DNA of 64,000 nt. Source: Bacteroidota bacterium. GTDB taxonomy: Bacteria > Bacteroidota > Bacteroidia > Chitinophagales > Chitinophagaceae. Both the position numbers and the translations under genes were made by a program. The DNA lies in assembly GCA_023386045.1 (NCBI GenBank), contig JAEWKK010000014.1, positions 19,169 to 83,168 on the forward strand, given 5' to 3'. This document shows, piece by piece, positions 45,090 through 54,320 of the stretch (positions are counted from its first letter, which is position 1; each line of letters begins with the position of its first letter). Under the pieces are notes generated by a model that searched no databases, was not told where the DNA came from, and saw nothing but the letters and a program-made list of their open reading frames with translations.

Positions 45090-45725
45090 CTACACAATCT
45101 TCTGGTGAATGGCTTTAGCCACAGCCTGGCTCATAGACCGCACGTGTAATTTAGCATAAATATGTTTGATGTGTGAACGTACGGTATCAATACTGATATT
45201 AGCCCATGCGGCTACCTGTTTATAACTGTTTCCCTGTACCAGGTGTTGCAGGATCTCTAGTTCTTTTTCAGTAAGGGTTTCGTGTTGCTGCGTTTCTTTT
45301 TTGGGAAAGGCTTCAAGTACTTTGCGTGCAATGGAAGGTGTCATGGGTGCGCCACCATGATACACATCTTTTAATCCTTCCACCAGCCGGTCCGGTGGTG
45401 TTTTTTTGAGCAGGTAACCGTCTGCACCGGCGCAGATAGCATCAAATATTTTTTTATCGTCATCAAATACCGTGAACATAAGTATCCTGATCTCAGGCTT
45501 GACTGCTTTGGCTAAACGAACGCCTTCAATCCCATTGCGACCCGGCATATCAATATCCATGAGAATGATATCAGCACTGATCTCTTTCAGGTCTACATCA
45601 ATGGTATCACAATTGGAAAACATGCCCATGACATTGAACTCACCAGAGGCAGTTAGATACTGTCCCAGACCTTCCCGAAGGTCTTTATCGTCTTCATAAA
45701 TAATAAGGTGAATGAGTGGAGACAT
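45090..45725 (-). CDS. NarL/LuxR-family response regulator
   Basis: 211 residues. The receiver domain has acidic pocket E11-D12-D13, phosphoacceptor D57 (LMDIDMPG), T/S switch region (MFTVF) and conserved lysine (YLLKKTPP). A LuxR-type HTH follows at about 148-210 (LTEKELEILQHLVQGNSYKQ, then SIDTVRSHIKHIYAKL). It is cotranscribed with the downstream Reg_prop kinase. The adjacent surface-protein operon (41938-32131) is a natural candidate target (inference). Confidence 0.93.
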   Translation of the reverse strand: MSPLIHLIIYEDDKDLREGLGQYLTASGEFNVMGMFSNCDTIDVDLKEISADIILMDIDMPGRNGIEGVRLAKAVKPEIRILMFTVFDDDKKIFDAICAGADGYLLKKTPPDRLVEGLKDVYHGGAPMTPSIARKVLEAFPKKETQQHETLTEKELEILQHLVQGNSYKQVAAWANISIDTVRSHIKHIYAKLHVRSMSQAVAKAIHQKIV

Positions 45726-45826
45726 CTGGCGCTAAATTAAGTACTGCCACGCAGTAAAGCATCACATGATCATGCGAGCATAACTGAATTCAAATTCCAT
45801 TGTTTATTTAGAATTAACTTCAGCTA

Positions 45827-47298
45827 TCAACGGATCTTCCTGGCCACCTGTTCCATTCCACCCTGCATTATTACTAGTTCATTAATCTGGCCTTTTTCAT
45901 TTTTTCTGAACCTGAATTGCACATTGGCTACTTTAAGAAAAAAAAGTTCGGGAGATTCGGCAAACATTTCCACCTTTCCCTGTCCTGGAGGTTGAATAAA
46001 GAGTTTTCCGTTTTCCTGGCTGACCACTATGTTCACATTGGGTCCCAGTTCGTAACTGCCTGTATAAAGCTTCAGCATTTCCGCAGGCAAGACCATTTCT
46101 TTCTTAGCAACTGACTCAACCGGCAGCCTGTTGTATTTTTTCAGGATCTCCACTACTTTTTTTGCGGGCAGTCCATAGGCTTTATTACCGTTAATACCTT
46201 CCATGGTTTCGGCAGCTACCATGGCATTAATGATGGCTTCTTCTGTAGCCTGTACGGTGGCATCAAACAAAGGATCCATCATTTCGTTGGGAAGCATCTG
46301 CACGTTTGTAACGGCATCCCTGTTGAATGCTTTTTCGTTGGCTGTTGAAAACACGAAGAATATATCACCGGAAGAATTTTCACCACGGCCACCAACATTA
46401 CCAATACCTATGGATATTCTTTCTGCAATTCTTTTGAGCTGGTGTGGCAATAATGGTGCATCTGTTCCCAGCACTACAATGATCGATCCCTGACCGTTTT
46501 TCCTGTAAGATTCAGGTGGCCCTTTGAATTCGTAATTCAATGTATCCATCAATTCTTTTCCTATAGGCACTCCAGCAATGTTGAATTTATCTTTTTCACC
46601 AAAATTAGATTGCACCAGTACGCCAACTGTATATATACAGAATCCCTGATCTTCACCAGCCTGGATGCAGTTCCTGTTCCTCCTTTAAAACCCAGGCACA
46701 TCATGCCTGTACCGCCACCCACATTTCCTTCCGCAACAGGTCCGGCAGCAGCATTGTCCATAGCCCTGAACACATCTTCTTCCTTTACATGAAATCCATA
46801 AATATCATTAAGAAAACCATCATAGGTCTCCGCAACTACAGGATAAGTATACCAGAAATCCTTATGGAAACCTTTTTCAGTTTTGTACCAGTTATTTTTT
46901 ACAAACCATTTCAAAACTGCATCTCTTGTTACACCCACACTATTTGTATTGGTAATAAGGATCGGAGTTTCTAAAAAACCTGAACCGGTGACCCATGTAG
47001 TACCGGTCATCTCACCATTGCCATTTAATGTATACCAGTTGGCAAATACAGGCCTCCAGGATTTTCCCGTTGGAAATATTGCCGTAACACCCGTTCGAAC
47101 TGGCCCCTGCCCGATCTGGTTCTTGCCCTTTCCTGAAATGAGCGTGGTAAACCCTACTTCCACACCCTTTACATCAGTAATGGCATTCCACTTCCCGGTC
47201 TTTCCTTCAAAAGGAATTCCATATTCTCTTGCTCTTTGTGCTGAAAGGGATAAAAAAATTAAAGAAAACGGCAGGAATAATAAATAACGCATGGTCAT
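45827..47298 (-). pseudogene. P1-family (S58, DmpA-like) peptidase gene, frameshifted
   Basis: The 5' part (47298 to about 46637) encodes a signal peptide and DmpA-like sequence (YGIPFEGKTGKWNAITDVKG, GNVGGGTGM, GFKGGTGTASR) before the frame is lost. The 3' part resumes as LVQSNFGEKDKFNIAGVPIG and contains GQGSIIVVLGTDAPLLPHQL with the expected nucleophile serine (codon at 46484-46486), then a C-terminal DUF3471-like tail. Removing one TA from the TATATATA run at 46630-46637 joins both frames (VYTVGVLVQSNFG). The family makes D-aminopeptidases that self-cleave at that serine. The break could be a real mutation, a phase-variable tract or an assembly error. Confidence 0.85.
46630..46637. repeat. 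(TA)4 tract at the P1 peptidase frameshift
   Basis: TATATATA inside the 14-base perfect palindrome CTGTATATATACAG (46627-46640). Three TA units would keep the peptidase gene in frame, and four break it. Confidence 0.8.
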
Positions 47299-47529
47299 TT
47301 ATAAGTGTTAGTTGGTTGTATGAATAATTTGACAAAAACAAATGAGTTGTTACTCGTCCTATTAAAGATAAGATGACTGGCAGTAATAAAATTTAGAAAT
47401 CATATTGTTGCACCAGCTCCAGTTCTACTAGCATCGTTCCTTGTGTCACTCACTTATACTGATGTAATTCTATTGAGCAAAAAAATTGTTCCTGGAAGTT
47501 TACCTATTCCTAATCTATCACCACTTGAT

Positions 47530-47537
47530 TAGATTTG
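47530..47537 (+). promoter_or_regulatory. Putative promoter -7 element (TAGATTTG)
   Basis: An exact TAnnTTTG match 29 bases upstream of the ATG at 47567. It supports that start and argues against in-frame codons at 47486 and later that lie upstream. Confidence 0.6.
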
Positions 47538-47566
47538 CTGATCACAATTCATCAAATCATTGCAGG

Positions 47567-48136
47567 ATGGACATAACAATAGAACAACTCAAAGAAAAGG
47601 TTAAGACCTACCAGGAAGTTTTGCAAAATACCGAAAGCTATCGACAGGAATGGCAGTCGGCTACAAAAGCACTGATCACAACAACCCTGAATCAAATCAT
47701 TAGTGAAACTGCCTTAAAAGCAAGAGTGATAGAAAGAAGCAGTATTGATAACCTGGAAGCCGTTATTCTGGATCTGGGACATAGCAGCAGTGGCCTTGCC
47801 GAAAGCCTTGATAATACAGATGTAAAACGGATCATGATCAAGAAAAACGGCGCCATCATTTACCAGCAGCTTTTTAATGGCAAGATCATGGTGATGATTG
47901 AAAATCCGCATATCGAAGGTTATGGCGATCCCAAAGCACCCATTAGCCTCGCAATTCTACGGCCAGATGAAATTTCAACTCCTGTTATTTATGAACATGT
48001 AATCCATATGCTGGGTCATATCATTGAATGGGAAGACTATGACGATGACGACAAGGGTGAAAAAATAGCTTTCCAACCAATTGGCTTCCGTCATACTTTA
48101 AGTGCAGATAGCAATGAATCTACAGCGAATCAATAA
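47567..48136 (+). CDS. Hypothetical cytoplasmic protein
   Basis: 189 residues from MDITIEQLKEKVKTYQEVLQ. The N-terminal third is a predicted coiled coil or long helix (heptad-like L/I spacing). The rest is mixed alpha/beta (KRIMIKKNGAIIYQQLFNGK, then PVIYEHVIHMLGHIIEW), ending in an acidic, disordered tail (DYDDDDKGE). No signal peptide and no family recognised. It is a single gene with its own promoter. Confidence 0.75.
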   Translation: MDITIEQLKEKVKTYQEVLQNTESYRQEWQSATKALITTTLNQIISETALKARVIERSSIDNLEAVILDLGHSSSGLAESLDNTDVKRIMIKKNGAIIYQQLFNGKIMVMIENPHIEGYGDPKAPISLAILRPDEISTPVIYEHVIHMLGHIIEWEDYDDDDKGEKIAFQPIGFRHTLSADSNESTANQ

Positions 48137-48344
48137 ATAAACTTTTATAAAGATTTTAATAATGATCAGCCATATAAATTTAAACCGGGCTAATCTATGC
48201 ACAACTTCTATTTACCAACAATTCCATTCAGTAAAACATACATCTCAAACAAATACGTTCTCTTATTAAATTAAGATGGAACAAAACATGATAAAAATCA
48301 TCTTCGTTTTCCCGATTTCATAAATCCGGCATTTTGAACCTTAC

Positions 48345-48352
48345 TAACTTTG
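48345..48352 (+). promoter_or_regulatory. Putative promoter -7 element (TAACTTTG) of azurin gene
   Basis: An exact TAnnTTTG match 22 bases upstream of the azurin start codon. Confidence 0.65.
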
Positions 48353-48374
48353 CGCCACCTTAAAATATTGAAAT

Positions 48375-48887
48375 ATGAAAAAACAATTTATGATCGCTGC
48401 ACTGGCAGCATCAGTATTTATTGTCTCTTGCGGTAACGACAAAGGAAAAGAAAACGAAAAAGCAACAGAACCTGCAACGGAACAACCCACCACTACGAAC
48501 GACAATACTACTGCCGTATCTAACACAATTGAAATTACGGCCAACGATGAAATGAAGTTTGACAAGATTGAACTCAGGGTAAAAGCCAATGAAAAAGTTA
48601 CTCTCACTTTAAAGAACATAGGCAAATTGCCTGTTCAGTCAATGGCACACAATTTTGTTTTATTGAAAGAAGGAACCAACCAGGGAGATTTTGCGCTGAA
48701 AGCCAACCAGTCTGCACCTGAATATATTCCTGCTGATATGACTTCATCCATCATTGCTCATACAAAATTGCTGGGACCTGGTGAATCAGATACCATTGAA
48801 TTTACAGTACCTGCAGGAAGTTATACTTATATCTGCAGCTTCCCAGGTCACTATCCAAATATGATGGGTATCCTGACAGCTGAATAA
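48375..48887 (+). CDS. Azurin-family cupredoxin lipoprotein
   Basis: 170 residues: lipoprotein signal with C19 (FIVSCG), a Thr/Glu-rich linker (20-50), then an azurin domain. Type 1 copper ligands are all present: H92 (MAHNFVL), C154, H159 and M163 (YICSFPGHYPNM). It is a periplasmic one-electron carrier, probably tethered to a membrane. It is a single gene bounded by its own promoter and a strong terminator. No obvious electron-transfer partner is adjacent; a multicopper oxidase lies about 6 kb downstream. Confidence 0.93.
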   Translation: MKKQFMIAALAASVFIVSCGNDKGKENEKATEPATEQPTTTNDNTTAVSNTIEITANDEMKFDKIELRVKANEKVTLTLKNIGKLPVQSMAHNFVLLKEGTNQGDFALKANQSAPEYIPADMTSSIIAHTKLLGPGESDTIEFTVPAGSYTYICSFPGHYPNMMGILTAE

Positions 48888-48914
48888 TTCTGAAAACTTT
48901 ACTTTATTTATTAT

Positions 48915-48951
48915 AATCATCATAGCCTTAAAGGTTATGATGATTTTTTTT
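48915..48951 (+). terminator. Rho-independent terminator after azurin gene
   Basis: A 13-base stem (AATCATCATAGCC / GGTTATGATGATT, one G-T pair) with loop TTAAA and a T run to 48951, 27 bases behind the stop. Confidence 0.88.
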
Positions 48952-48965
48952 GTCAAAAACCGGTC

Positions 48966-49526
48966 TCAGACCCTTAAACAACCCCGGAAACCCCTGGCTG
49001 CATAATAAGAAGAAGCTCCGTTGTGATAAACAAAGACCTGTCCGTAACGGTAATCCGCAAATATGGCGCCACCGAGTTCCCTGATAGAATCGGGTGTTTT
49101 GATCCAGCTTGAAGTCTTCGTATCAAAATTTCCCATTGTTTGCAAATAGCGGTATTGTTCTTCGGTCAAAAGTTCAATGCCCATGCCAGCGGCCATATCA
49201 ATTACGTTATCTTTTGGCCTATTTTCCTTTCTTGACTCCAGTGCTTCATGATCGTAGCAAAGACTTCTCCGATCTTTGGAGCTTTCCGGAGAACAATCGA
49301 AAAAAATATATTCTCCAGTTTTTTGATCATAGTCTATCACATCAGGCTCGCCACCTGTTTCTTCCATTTCACGCAAAGACCATAATTTTTTGCTTTTACG
49401 CAATCTTTCTTCCAGCTTAGTCCAGCTCAACTCCGGATGCCTTTTTATATTCTTAATAAACCGGCGCTTTAGTAGTTCTAATAATTCTTCAGTTTGCGCC
49501 TGAGTCAATTGTTGTTGTTTTTTCAT
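48966..49526 (-). CDS. DUF4256 family protein
   Basis: 186 residues starting MKKQQQLTQAQTEELLELLK (a GTG-free alternative ATG lies at 49535). It has the DUF4256 hallmarks: LKRRFIKNIKRHPELSWTKL, EETGGEPDVIDYDQKTGEYI, FFDCSPESSKDRRSLCYDH and LGGAIFADYRYGQVFVYHNGA. The function of the family is unknown; it is cytoplasmic. It lies in a run of small, separately spaced minus-strand genes. Confidence 0.88.
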   Translation of the reverse strand: MKKQQQLTQAQTEELLELLKRRFIKNIKRHPELSWTKLEERLRKSKKLWSLREMEETGGEPDVIDYDQKTGEYIFFDCSPESSKDRRSLCYDHEALESRKENRPKDNVIDMAAGMGIELLTEEQYRYLQTMGNFDTKTSSWIKTPDSIRELGGAIFADYRYGQVFVYHNGASSYYAARGFRGCLRV

Positions 49527-49574
49527 TCCAGTCAATTATAAATAACCTCTGATAAGAGTGGTTTTAGTATGGAT

Positions 49575-50198
49575 CTATTTTTTCCTGCCGGTAAATCTTA
49601 TTACTGACCCATAGCCTTTGTGGTATTGTCCTTCTTCCAGATAAATTTCTAATTCTTCGAGTTCAATAATCTCATAATTACTGAAGTCATTTTTAATTTC
49701 TTCCAGGGAAAAAAGTGATTCAATATCACGAGGACCTCCTACCTTTTCATTTTTAGCTATATAGTCCAAATGTTTCTTGCTGAATGCCTCAAATATTATA
49801 AAACCATCTCTTTGAAGATATTTATCAAGGGATCGATGCATTGCCGATTTTATTGCGGCTGGGAAATGCGCATAGATCAGGGCAATCACATTAAATTGTT
49901 CTTCCCTGTAGTTCATTGAACTGAGATCCCCTACCTGGTAGTTGATAGAAACTCCTTTACGATGGGCAAGTTTCAGTGCTTTCTTTTGTCCCTCCCTGCT
50001 AATATCAAAAGCAGATACTTCCCAGCCCAATTGAGCCGCGAAAACAGCATTGCGACCTTCGCCTTCGGCTGGAAAAAGTATTTTACCAGGAGGAATTTTT
50101 TCTAATTGCTGTTTCAAATAAATATTAGGCTCTTCCCCGTATACAAATTGAGGACTGCTGTATCGTTCGTCCCATTTATTCGTCCAGTTATCTGTCAT
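49575..50198 (-). CDS. Class I SAM-dependent methyltransferase (TehB/UbiE-like)
   Basis: 207 residues. It starts MTDNWTNKWDERYSSPQFVY, a W/Y-rich opening shared by TehB-like and thiopurine-type methyltransferases. Motif I is KILFPAEGEGRNAVFAAQLG, followed by VSAFDISREGQKKALKLA and YQVGDLSSMNY. Such enzymes often detoxify small molecules; the substrate is unknown. It is spaced 48 bases from DUF4256, with no clear operon. Confidence 0.86.
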   Translation of the reverse strand: MTDNWTNKWDERYSSPQFVYGEEPNIYLKQQLEKIPPGKILFPAEGEGRNAVFAAQLGWEVSAFDISREGQKKALKLAHRKGVSINYQVGDLSSMNYREEQFNVIALIYAHFPAAIKSAMHRSLDKYLQRDGFIIFEAFSKKHLDYIAKNEKVGGPRDIESLFSLEEIKNDFSNYEIIELEELEIYLEEGQYHKGYGSVIRFTGRKK

Positions 50199-50251
50199 GA
50201 CCGCTAGTTTAATGATAGGTGACTAAAGAAAGGTTATTGAATGATTGATAC

Positions 50252-50689
50252 CTAATTTGTAAACCGGTTCTTTCTATATGAATTCTTAACGGCTATTTTA
50301 CCTTCTCTGAAAGTAAACAGGTCGCAACCTGTAACTTCTACCCTTGTCCCATCCGATTTTGTTCCTGTAAATATCCATTCGGAAAATCCTCTCTCCCCTG
50401 AAATAAAATGCCTGGCCTGTGCCCAATGGGCATCCCTGAAATTATCAAAAACAGCTTCAAACGCCTTTCTTACTTCCTGTTGTCCTACAAACTTTTCTCC
50501 ATCAGCGTCAGGTCCCGCTGAGGCTTCAAAAACACAATCAGTGGTCATATGCAACATGATCGCATCAAGATCGTGCGCATTAAATGCATCAGCAAAAGAC
50601 TGGAGAAAGGCTTCGCTTACCTGTTCCTTTGATTGTGCCATAAGTAAAATTGGCAAGAATAAAACAATTGTCAAAAAGCTTTTGACCAT
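50252..50689 (-). CDS. Exported SnoaL/NTF2-like protein
   Basis: 145 residues with a signal peptide (MVKSFLTIVLFLPILLMAQ). The NTF2-like cone fold is visible in FLQSFADAFNAHDLDAIMLHMTTDC, GKIAVKNSYRKNRF and the VTGCDLFTFREGKI strand. These are binding or isomerase scaffolds with diverse roles; no catalytic residues are assigned. Confidence 0.82.
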   Translation of the reverse strand: MVKSFLTIVLFLPILLMAQSKEQVSEAFLQSFADAFNAHDLDAIMLHMTTDCVFEASAGPDADGEKFVGQQEVRKAFEAVFDNFRDAHWAQARHFISGERGFSEWIFTGTKSDGTRVEVTGCDLFTFREGKIAVKNSYRKNRFTN

Positions 50690-50741
50690 ACCTGTAATTT
50701 TAGAATTCTAAATAATCGAGAACAAAACCTCATCGCAAATA

Positions 50742-51386
50742 TTAAATAGTCGCAGAAACCGGTCTTTCGATCCACCACGCCCAAATGATAAAAAGCCACA
50801 TAAGGTTGGCCGACCATGCAACAGCCTCAATAGAGGGTGGTGGAGGTCCAAATACATTCATAAGATGTATGATGATAAATACAAGGGCTAAGGACCAAAA
50901 TGCAATTTTTCGTGCCGGTTTAATTTTAAAATAATAAACCAGTATCCCGGTTACAAACATGGATAATTCAAGGATCAATTCAACTGCCGGGTGATTCCAT
51001 AAAGCTAATCCGACTCTTTTCTCAGAAAATGGTGTTAACTGCAGATCAGCCCTGTGAGTAATAAAATCAAGTAACCAATGACTCAAAACCAAAATAAAAA
51101 TTAGTAAGGAAGCCTTCGCATTTTTTTTGATAAAATAATAGAATGCTGCAAATACAGCTCCCCAAACTAATGACATGAACAAACTATGGGAGTAAGGATA
51201 ATGGTTGAAACTAAGAGGCGTCATCTTTGTATTGCCTACATCAATTGCAAAATTTTCCCATCCCATCAAAACAAAAATGGGCCAAAGTTGGTCGAGCAGT
51301 TGAACAGCAAGAAATAAAACAGCAAGGGAAGGCAATTTATCCCGGCGCCTGGAAAAATATCCCAGGGCATAGTGACCAATAAACAT
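50742..51386 (-). CDS. Membrane protein, metal-dependent hydrolase (YdjM/DUF457)-like
   Basis: 214 residues and about six hydrophobic segments. It begins MFIGHYALGYFSRRRDKLPS and contains HYPYSHSLFMSLVWG and LSHWLLDFITHRAD, the His/Asp pattern of membrane-bound YdjM/DUF457 hydrolase-like proteins. The reaction is unknown. Confidence 0.75.
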   Translation of the reverse strand: MFIGHYALGYFSRRRDKLPSLAVLFLAVQLLDQLWPIFVLMGWENFAIDVGNTKMTPLSFNHYPYSHSLFMSLVWGAVFAAFYYFIKKNAKASLLIFILVLSHWLLDFITHRADLQLTPFSEKRVGLALWNHPAVELILELSMFVTGILVYYFKIKPARKIAFWSLALVFIIIHLMNVFGPPPPSIEAVAWSANLMWLFIIWAWWIERPVSATI

Positions 51387-51500
51387 AAGCAGCTGGTTGA
51401 ATGGTGAGCTTTACTAAACTCAATTTAAGAATTTTTGAATCGATTGATTCCTATTCAACCCTAGAATACGGCAGACCAATAAATAAGAATAATACGAGAT

Positions 51501-51938
51501 TCAGGAATACCGCTTTATCAATCCACCCACGAGGTTTACGATAAACAACATTTGGCTAATGATCAATAGAAAACCAACCAGGTTGACCGCGTTATTAAAT
51601 TTCGTTCTTTGCTCAATAGCTTTAAATGGATCCCTGTGAAAAGATTGTTCAAACCAGGGAATCCAATAGGGTGCAGTAATTACAAAGCAGACCAGGAAAA
51701 GAGTGAAAATAACATGGGTCCAGGTCAGAAATGAAGACAACAGTATCTTTCCAGACCACCAGTAAATCAGGATAAAGACGAATTGTATCAATGCCAAAGT
51801 CAGGTAGATGGAGTTGAGATTAAGTACCAGGTAAGTGTCATGAAAATGAATGTCCAGTGTTTTCTTATAAGAGAAGAAGGAAAGAATAACCAGGATAACC
51901 ACACTGGCCAGAAGAAATCGATTAGGGTGTTTAAGCAT
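51501..51938 (-). CDS. Hypothetical four-helix membrane protein
   Basis: 145 residues with four membrane segments. The loop DIHFHDTYLVLNL and the closing LIISQMLFIVNLVGG recall parts of haem-copper oxidase subunit I (helix X HDTY-type and following helices), but the protein is far too short for an oxidase. It may be a fragment-like paralogue seen in this phylum; no function is assigned. Confidence 0.7.
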   Translation of the reverse strand: MLKHPNRFLLASVVILVILSFFSYKKTLDIHFHDTYLVLNLNSIYLTLALIQFVFILIYWWSGKILLSSFLTWTHVIFTLFLVCFVITAPYWIPWFEQSFHRDPFKAIEQRTKFNNAVNLVGFLLIISQMLFIVNLVGGLIKRYS

Positions 51939-52119
51939 AGCCGCTGTTTTAAAAACAAGCCTTCATTCAGCAACTTCAAATCAACAATACAAGCTCGTTT
52001 TTATTACATCCAAATTAGCTTTATTGAACTTAAATACCAATAGAATATCAGGAAAAAAGTTGAAACATTTTGCAGCATTTATTAATAAAAGCCTGATTTA
52101 TCTAAAATATGCAAACTAC

Positions 52120-52144
52120 AGCCTGTCTTATTGTAAAGCAGGCT
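52120..52144 (-). terminator. Hairpin behind the gene at 52147
   Basis: AGCCTG(T)CTT / AAG CAGGCT: nine base pairs with a one-base bulge and a six-base loop, two bases behind the stop of the minus-strand gene. The following T tract is weak, so termination is uncertain. Confidence 0.45.
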
Positions 52145-52146
52145 TC

Positions 52147-52548
52147 TTAGTCATTTAAATATTGCTTCAACCAATCAATGGCCTGCTGCTCATCTGAAAA
52201 GCTTTTCATTGGAATAGGTGGAGGTTTCAGACTAAATAATAAATTCATTATAAACTTAGAGAGACCTGGTTTGGAGATCATAGCCATTGCTTTATAAATC
52301 TCAGGCAATTTTTCAGATGCAAATTTTCTTGTCAGCTTATCAGGAACTGGCGAATTAGTGAGATAGATCAGAAGTGGAACAGGTTTATTTCCAGTAATCT
52401 TTTTTACCAGTTGAACATTACTGCTAATATTCTCAATGGTACGTCGTGGAGCTTTTGAATCTGAAACTAATACGCCATGATCATTAAACCAGTAAGTGGC
52501 AATTTCGCTTTCCCATATTTGCCTGTCATCGGGCTTTTGAGCTTTCAT
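52147..52548 (-). CDS. Hypothetical protein, STAS/SpoIIAA-like (DUF7793-type)
   Basis: 133 residues, no signal peptide. Alternating strand/helix pattern: ESEIATYWFNDHGVLVSDSK, then NVQLVKKITGNKPVPLLIYL, then KFASEKLPEIYKAMAMI and a C-terminal FSDEQQAIDWLKQYL, the closing helix typical of SpoIIAA-like STAS folds ('..eeAl.WL..'). A role in stress or light-linked control is seen for relatives; here it is unknown. Confidence 0.68.
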   Translation of the reverse strand: MKAQKPDDRQIWESEIATYWFNDHGVLVSDSKAPRRTIENISSNVQLVKKITGNKPVPLLIYLTNSPVPDKLTRKFASEKLPEIYKAMAMISKPGLSKFIMNLLFSLKPPPIPMKSFSDEQQAIDWLKQYLND

Positions 52549-52572
52549 TTTTGAATCTGGTACAATGCGTTT

Positions 52573-53097
52573 TTATTTCGTTGTTTTACTTCCCATCTCC
52601 TGACCCATTTTTTCATATACCTCGTCGTTGGGTTCCCATAATTCAATTTTATTTCCCTCACCATCCAGGATATGAACAAATTTACCGTAGTCGTAAGCTT
52701 CAATTTTATCTACAATAGTGACACCTTCCTTTTGTAGCTCCGCTACCAGTGCTTCAAGGTTTTCAACCCTGTAGTTGATCATAAATTCCCTGGAAGAAGG
52801 TTCAAAATATTTGGTGGTTTCTTTAAAAGGACTCCATTGCGTAAATCCTTTTTTGGTGCTGTCCGTGCCCTGGTGCCATTCAAAAACAGCACCATATTCA
52901 TTGGTGTTTAATCCCAGATGCTTTTGATACCACTCTCTTAGTTTTTGTGGCTCTTTACATTTAAAAAAGATGCCACCGATGCCGGTAACTTTTTTCATTT
53001 GATTTGTTTTAGGAGATTGCTCTGTTATGGTTTTGAATGCAAAGCCTGAAACAAAGGCAGCCGCGATGGCAAGGCCCATAAACAGTTTCTTTTTCAT
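52573..53097 (-). CDS. VOC/glyoxalase-fold protein with signal peptide
   Basis: 174 residues with an N-terminal hydrophobic signal (MKKKLFMGLAIAAAFVSGFA), then a VOC domain from MKKVTGIGGIFFKCKEPQKL to HILDGEGNKIELWEPND. The metal ligand glutamate pattern (NKIELWEP) is present. An exported VOC protein is less common; translation could start at the internal MKKVTG (about residue 34), which would make it cytoplasmic. Confidence 0.85.
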   Translation of the reverse strand: MKKKLFMGLAIAAAFVSGFAFKTITEQSPKTNQMKKVTGIGGIFFKCKEPQKLREWYQKHLGLNTNEYGAVFEWHQGTDSTKKGFTQWSPFKETTKYFEPSSREFMINYRVENLEALVAELQKEGVTIVDKIEAYDYGKFVHILDGEGNKIELWEPNDEVYEKMGQEMGSKTTK

Positions 53098-53178
53098 TTA
53101 AAAAGATTTAATTAATGAAATCCTTCCTACACCATCAACTCATTCCTTACTATTCATGAACTTCAATACCGCTTCCAA

Positions 53179-53529
53179 TTATTTGCGTAAGATTTTTTCC
53201 ATTGATTTACCCTTTGCTAATTCGTCAATGAGTTTATCCAGGTAACGCATTTTTTGTATGAGTTTATCTTCAATTTCTTCCACGCGATACCCGCAGATCA
53301 CACCTGTAATTTTTGAAGCATTTGGATTCAGTTTTGGCGCTTCGGCAAAAAAAGCTTCAAAGTCAGACCTTTTGTCGATTTGCGCCTGTAAACTTTGCGC
53401 ATCGTAACCTGTCAGCCAGAATATGATTGTATCCACTTCCTCTTTCGTGCGTCCCTTTGCTTCAGCTTTTTTAATGTAAAGCGGATAAACGCTGGCGAAG
53501 ATCAGTGCATATATTCTTTCTTTTTTCAT
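53179..53529 (-). CDS. DUF2200 family protein
   Basis: 116 residues with the DUF2200 pattern MKKERIYALIFASVYPLYIK, KGRTKEEVDTIIFWLTGY and APKLNPNASKITGVICGYRV. It is widely distributed and uncharacterised. Single gene. Confidence 0.92.
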   Translation of the reverse strand: MKKERIYALIFASVYPLYIKKAEAKGRTKEEVDTIIFWLTGYDAQSLQAQIDKRSDFEAFFAEAPKLNPNASKITGVICGYRVEEIEDKLIQKMRYLDKLIDELAKGKSMEKILRK

Positions 53530-53726
53530 GCAAATGTTGATTAGGAAAAAATCAAAAATTAAACAAATGGCTATCTGATTTTCAGAATGTACAGGTTCAG
53601 TTTTTTATAAAAAGGAAAGCGACTTCCTTTTCAAACTTAATTATTGCTATCTGAAGTTACTAATGTTCCTCTAGTATTATTACAGAGCTAATTGCCGCCT
53701 TTAATAGAATATTATAGTTCAAGGAC

Positions 53727-54320
53727 TTAAACACCGGCTGTACCGGTTTTAACCTCACCCGATCTTTTGTAATTGGCAATAATGACTCCACGCGGTGTTA
53801 CTATACTTTCCAATAAAGAAAAAGCTGCAGGAATGGGCCCATCCGCAAACAACTTTTTTCCGGGACCAAGAGTTAAGGGATGAATAATCAGCCAAAATTC
53901 ATCTACCAGGTCATTCTTAAGTAATAACTGTATCAATTTACTACTGCCCCAGACTTTAAGATCAGCATCACCTGAATGTCTTAGCTTTTGGATGTCTGCA
54001 AGATCCTTAATAAACACTGAGTTTGTCCATTCTGAATGATTTCTTGTTGATGACAGGATGTATTTGGTAACCTCATTAATTCCAGGCCAGTATTCTGCAT
54101 GCCTGGGCCAGTAATTTTCCCAAATATCAAAGGTTATCCTTCCCAGGAGCAGATCAGCTGGCTCCATTAACTTTTTCATCACTTTACCAGATAATTCATC
54201 ACCATACGGAGCAGACCAGCCACCATAACGGAAACCATTTGAAAGATCTTCTTCGGGACCACCGGGTGCCTGCATCACACCATCTAATGAAATCATTGAC
54301 AGGACAATTATCTTTCTCAT
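53727..54320 (-). CDS. Dihydrofolate reductase-like (RibD C-terminal fold) protein, copy 1
   Basis: 197 residues: MRKIIVLSMISLDGVMQAPG is the conserved opening, then LLLGRITFDIWENYWP, LKVWGSSKLIQLLLKNDLVD and HPLTLGPGKKLF. This is the stand-alone RibD-C/YwjB-type NAD(P)H-binding fold, not true folate DHFR. A second member is at 59142-59720. Confidence 0.9.
   Translation of the reverse strand: MRKIIVLSMISLDGVMQAPGGPEEDLSNGFRYGGWSAPYGDELSGKVMKKLMEPADLLLGRITFDIWENYWPRHAEYWPGINEVTKYILSSTRNHSEWTNSVFIKDLADIQKLRHSGDADLKVWGSSKLIQLLLKNDLVDEFWLIIHPLTLGPGKKLFADGPIPAAFSLLESIVTPRGVIIANYKRSGEVKTGTAGV

Noticed and set aside
51501..51938. Functional haem-copper oxidase subunit
   Set aside because: Only short local resemblance (HDTY-type loop); the protein has four helices and lacks the full set of haem and copper ligands.
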